A stretch of DNA of 64,000 bases from positions 24,275 through 88,274 of the forward strand of contig NZ_JACYHA010000017.1 of NCBI RefSeq assembly GCF_014837155.1, read 5' to 3'. The notes below the pieces were generated by a model that saw nothing but the letters and a program-made list of their open reading frames with translations, did no database searches and was not told the origin of the DNA. This document shows, piece after piece, positions 63,884-64,000 of the stretch. Position numbers and translations under genes: made by a program. Position 1 is the stretch's first letter, and every line of letters starts with the position of its first letter. This DNA comes from Litchfieldia stipae (GTDB lineage Bacteria; Bacillota; Bacilli; Bacillales; Bacillaceae_L).

Positions 63884-64000
63884 GTTTAATCGTATTGTCA
63901 AAACTTTTATATTAAATAGGCTATAAAATACCTTGATAGAGGGATTTTTGAGCAAAAAAATTGCCACCCCCCATAATTTTAGGTAAAAGTGAGGTTACGA

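Overview
The window looks like chromosomal DNA of a low-GC Gram-positive bacterium of the Bacillaceae. The signs are AT-rich intergenic DNA, strong GGAGG-type ribosome binding sites with many TTG and GTG starts, CcpA-type cre boxes, YesM/YesN, LytTR, PadR/DUF2812, PadR/HAAS and YdbS/YdbT-like modules, CzrA/CzcD and Arr. I see no rRNA, tRNA, CRISPR array, phage or transposase gene.

Layout. (1) 1-780 is a seven-copy 103/104-bp tandem array built from a shorter TTTCGTTGAAT motif. (2) 0.9-18.8 kb is a plant cell-wall polysaccharide locus: an FGGY sugar kinase, a GH43, two GH2 enzymes, an LplB/LplC-type ABC importer with its lipoprotein, a LacI regulator and a secreted PL11 rhamnogalacturonan lyase with a C-terminal FIMAH domain. 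Copies of a GAAAYCGRTTTC-like operator lie beside good promoters of the importer operon, lacZ and the regulator gene, and cre boxes lie before the importer and the lyase. The lyase would cut the backbone outside the cell, the importer would bring fragments in, and the glycosidases and kinase would process galactose and arabinose side chains. (3) 18.8-28.8 kb holds housekeeping and single genes: a divergent prs paralogue, an orphan 1-phosphofructokinase, two PadR modules, an MFS exporter and an AlkD-like protein. (4) 28.9-34.9 kb is a sugar-sensing unit: membrane-anchored sugar-binding protein, YesM-type kinase and YesN-type regulator, followed by a sodium/sugar symporter. (5) 35-49.7 kb holds small enzymes (VOC, GNAT, SRPBCC), CopC-CopD, a PH-domain pair, a LytTR/DUF3021 pair and a czcO-like/czrA/czcD metal operon with its operator.

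(6) 49.7-64 kb is an accessory region of short, functionally unrelated genes, nearly all on the minus strand. Many are followed by a hairpin repeat with a conserved TTCAACTAACGG head, an AAGAAGG loop, a stem whose sequence changes while pairing is kept, and a T-run. Rifampin ADP-ribosyltransferase (arr) lies among them on the opposite strand. This cassette-like layout is the most unusual feature of the window. The region also has a complete 215-bp MITE-like element with 12-bp terminal inverted repeats and an AATG target duplication, two decayed genes (a Nudix gene with an in-frame stop and a YjbR gene with a frameshift), a 13-G tract just before a start codon, and a lipoprotein with in-frame 24-bp repeats.

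All calls come from reading the sequence and remembered family features; no database search was run.
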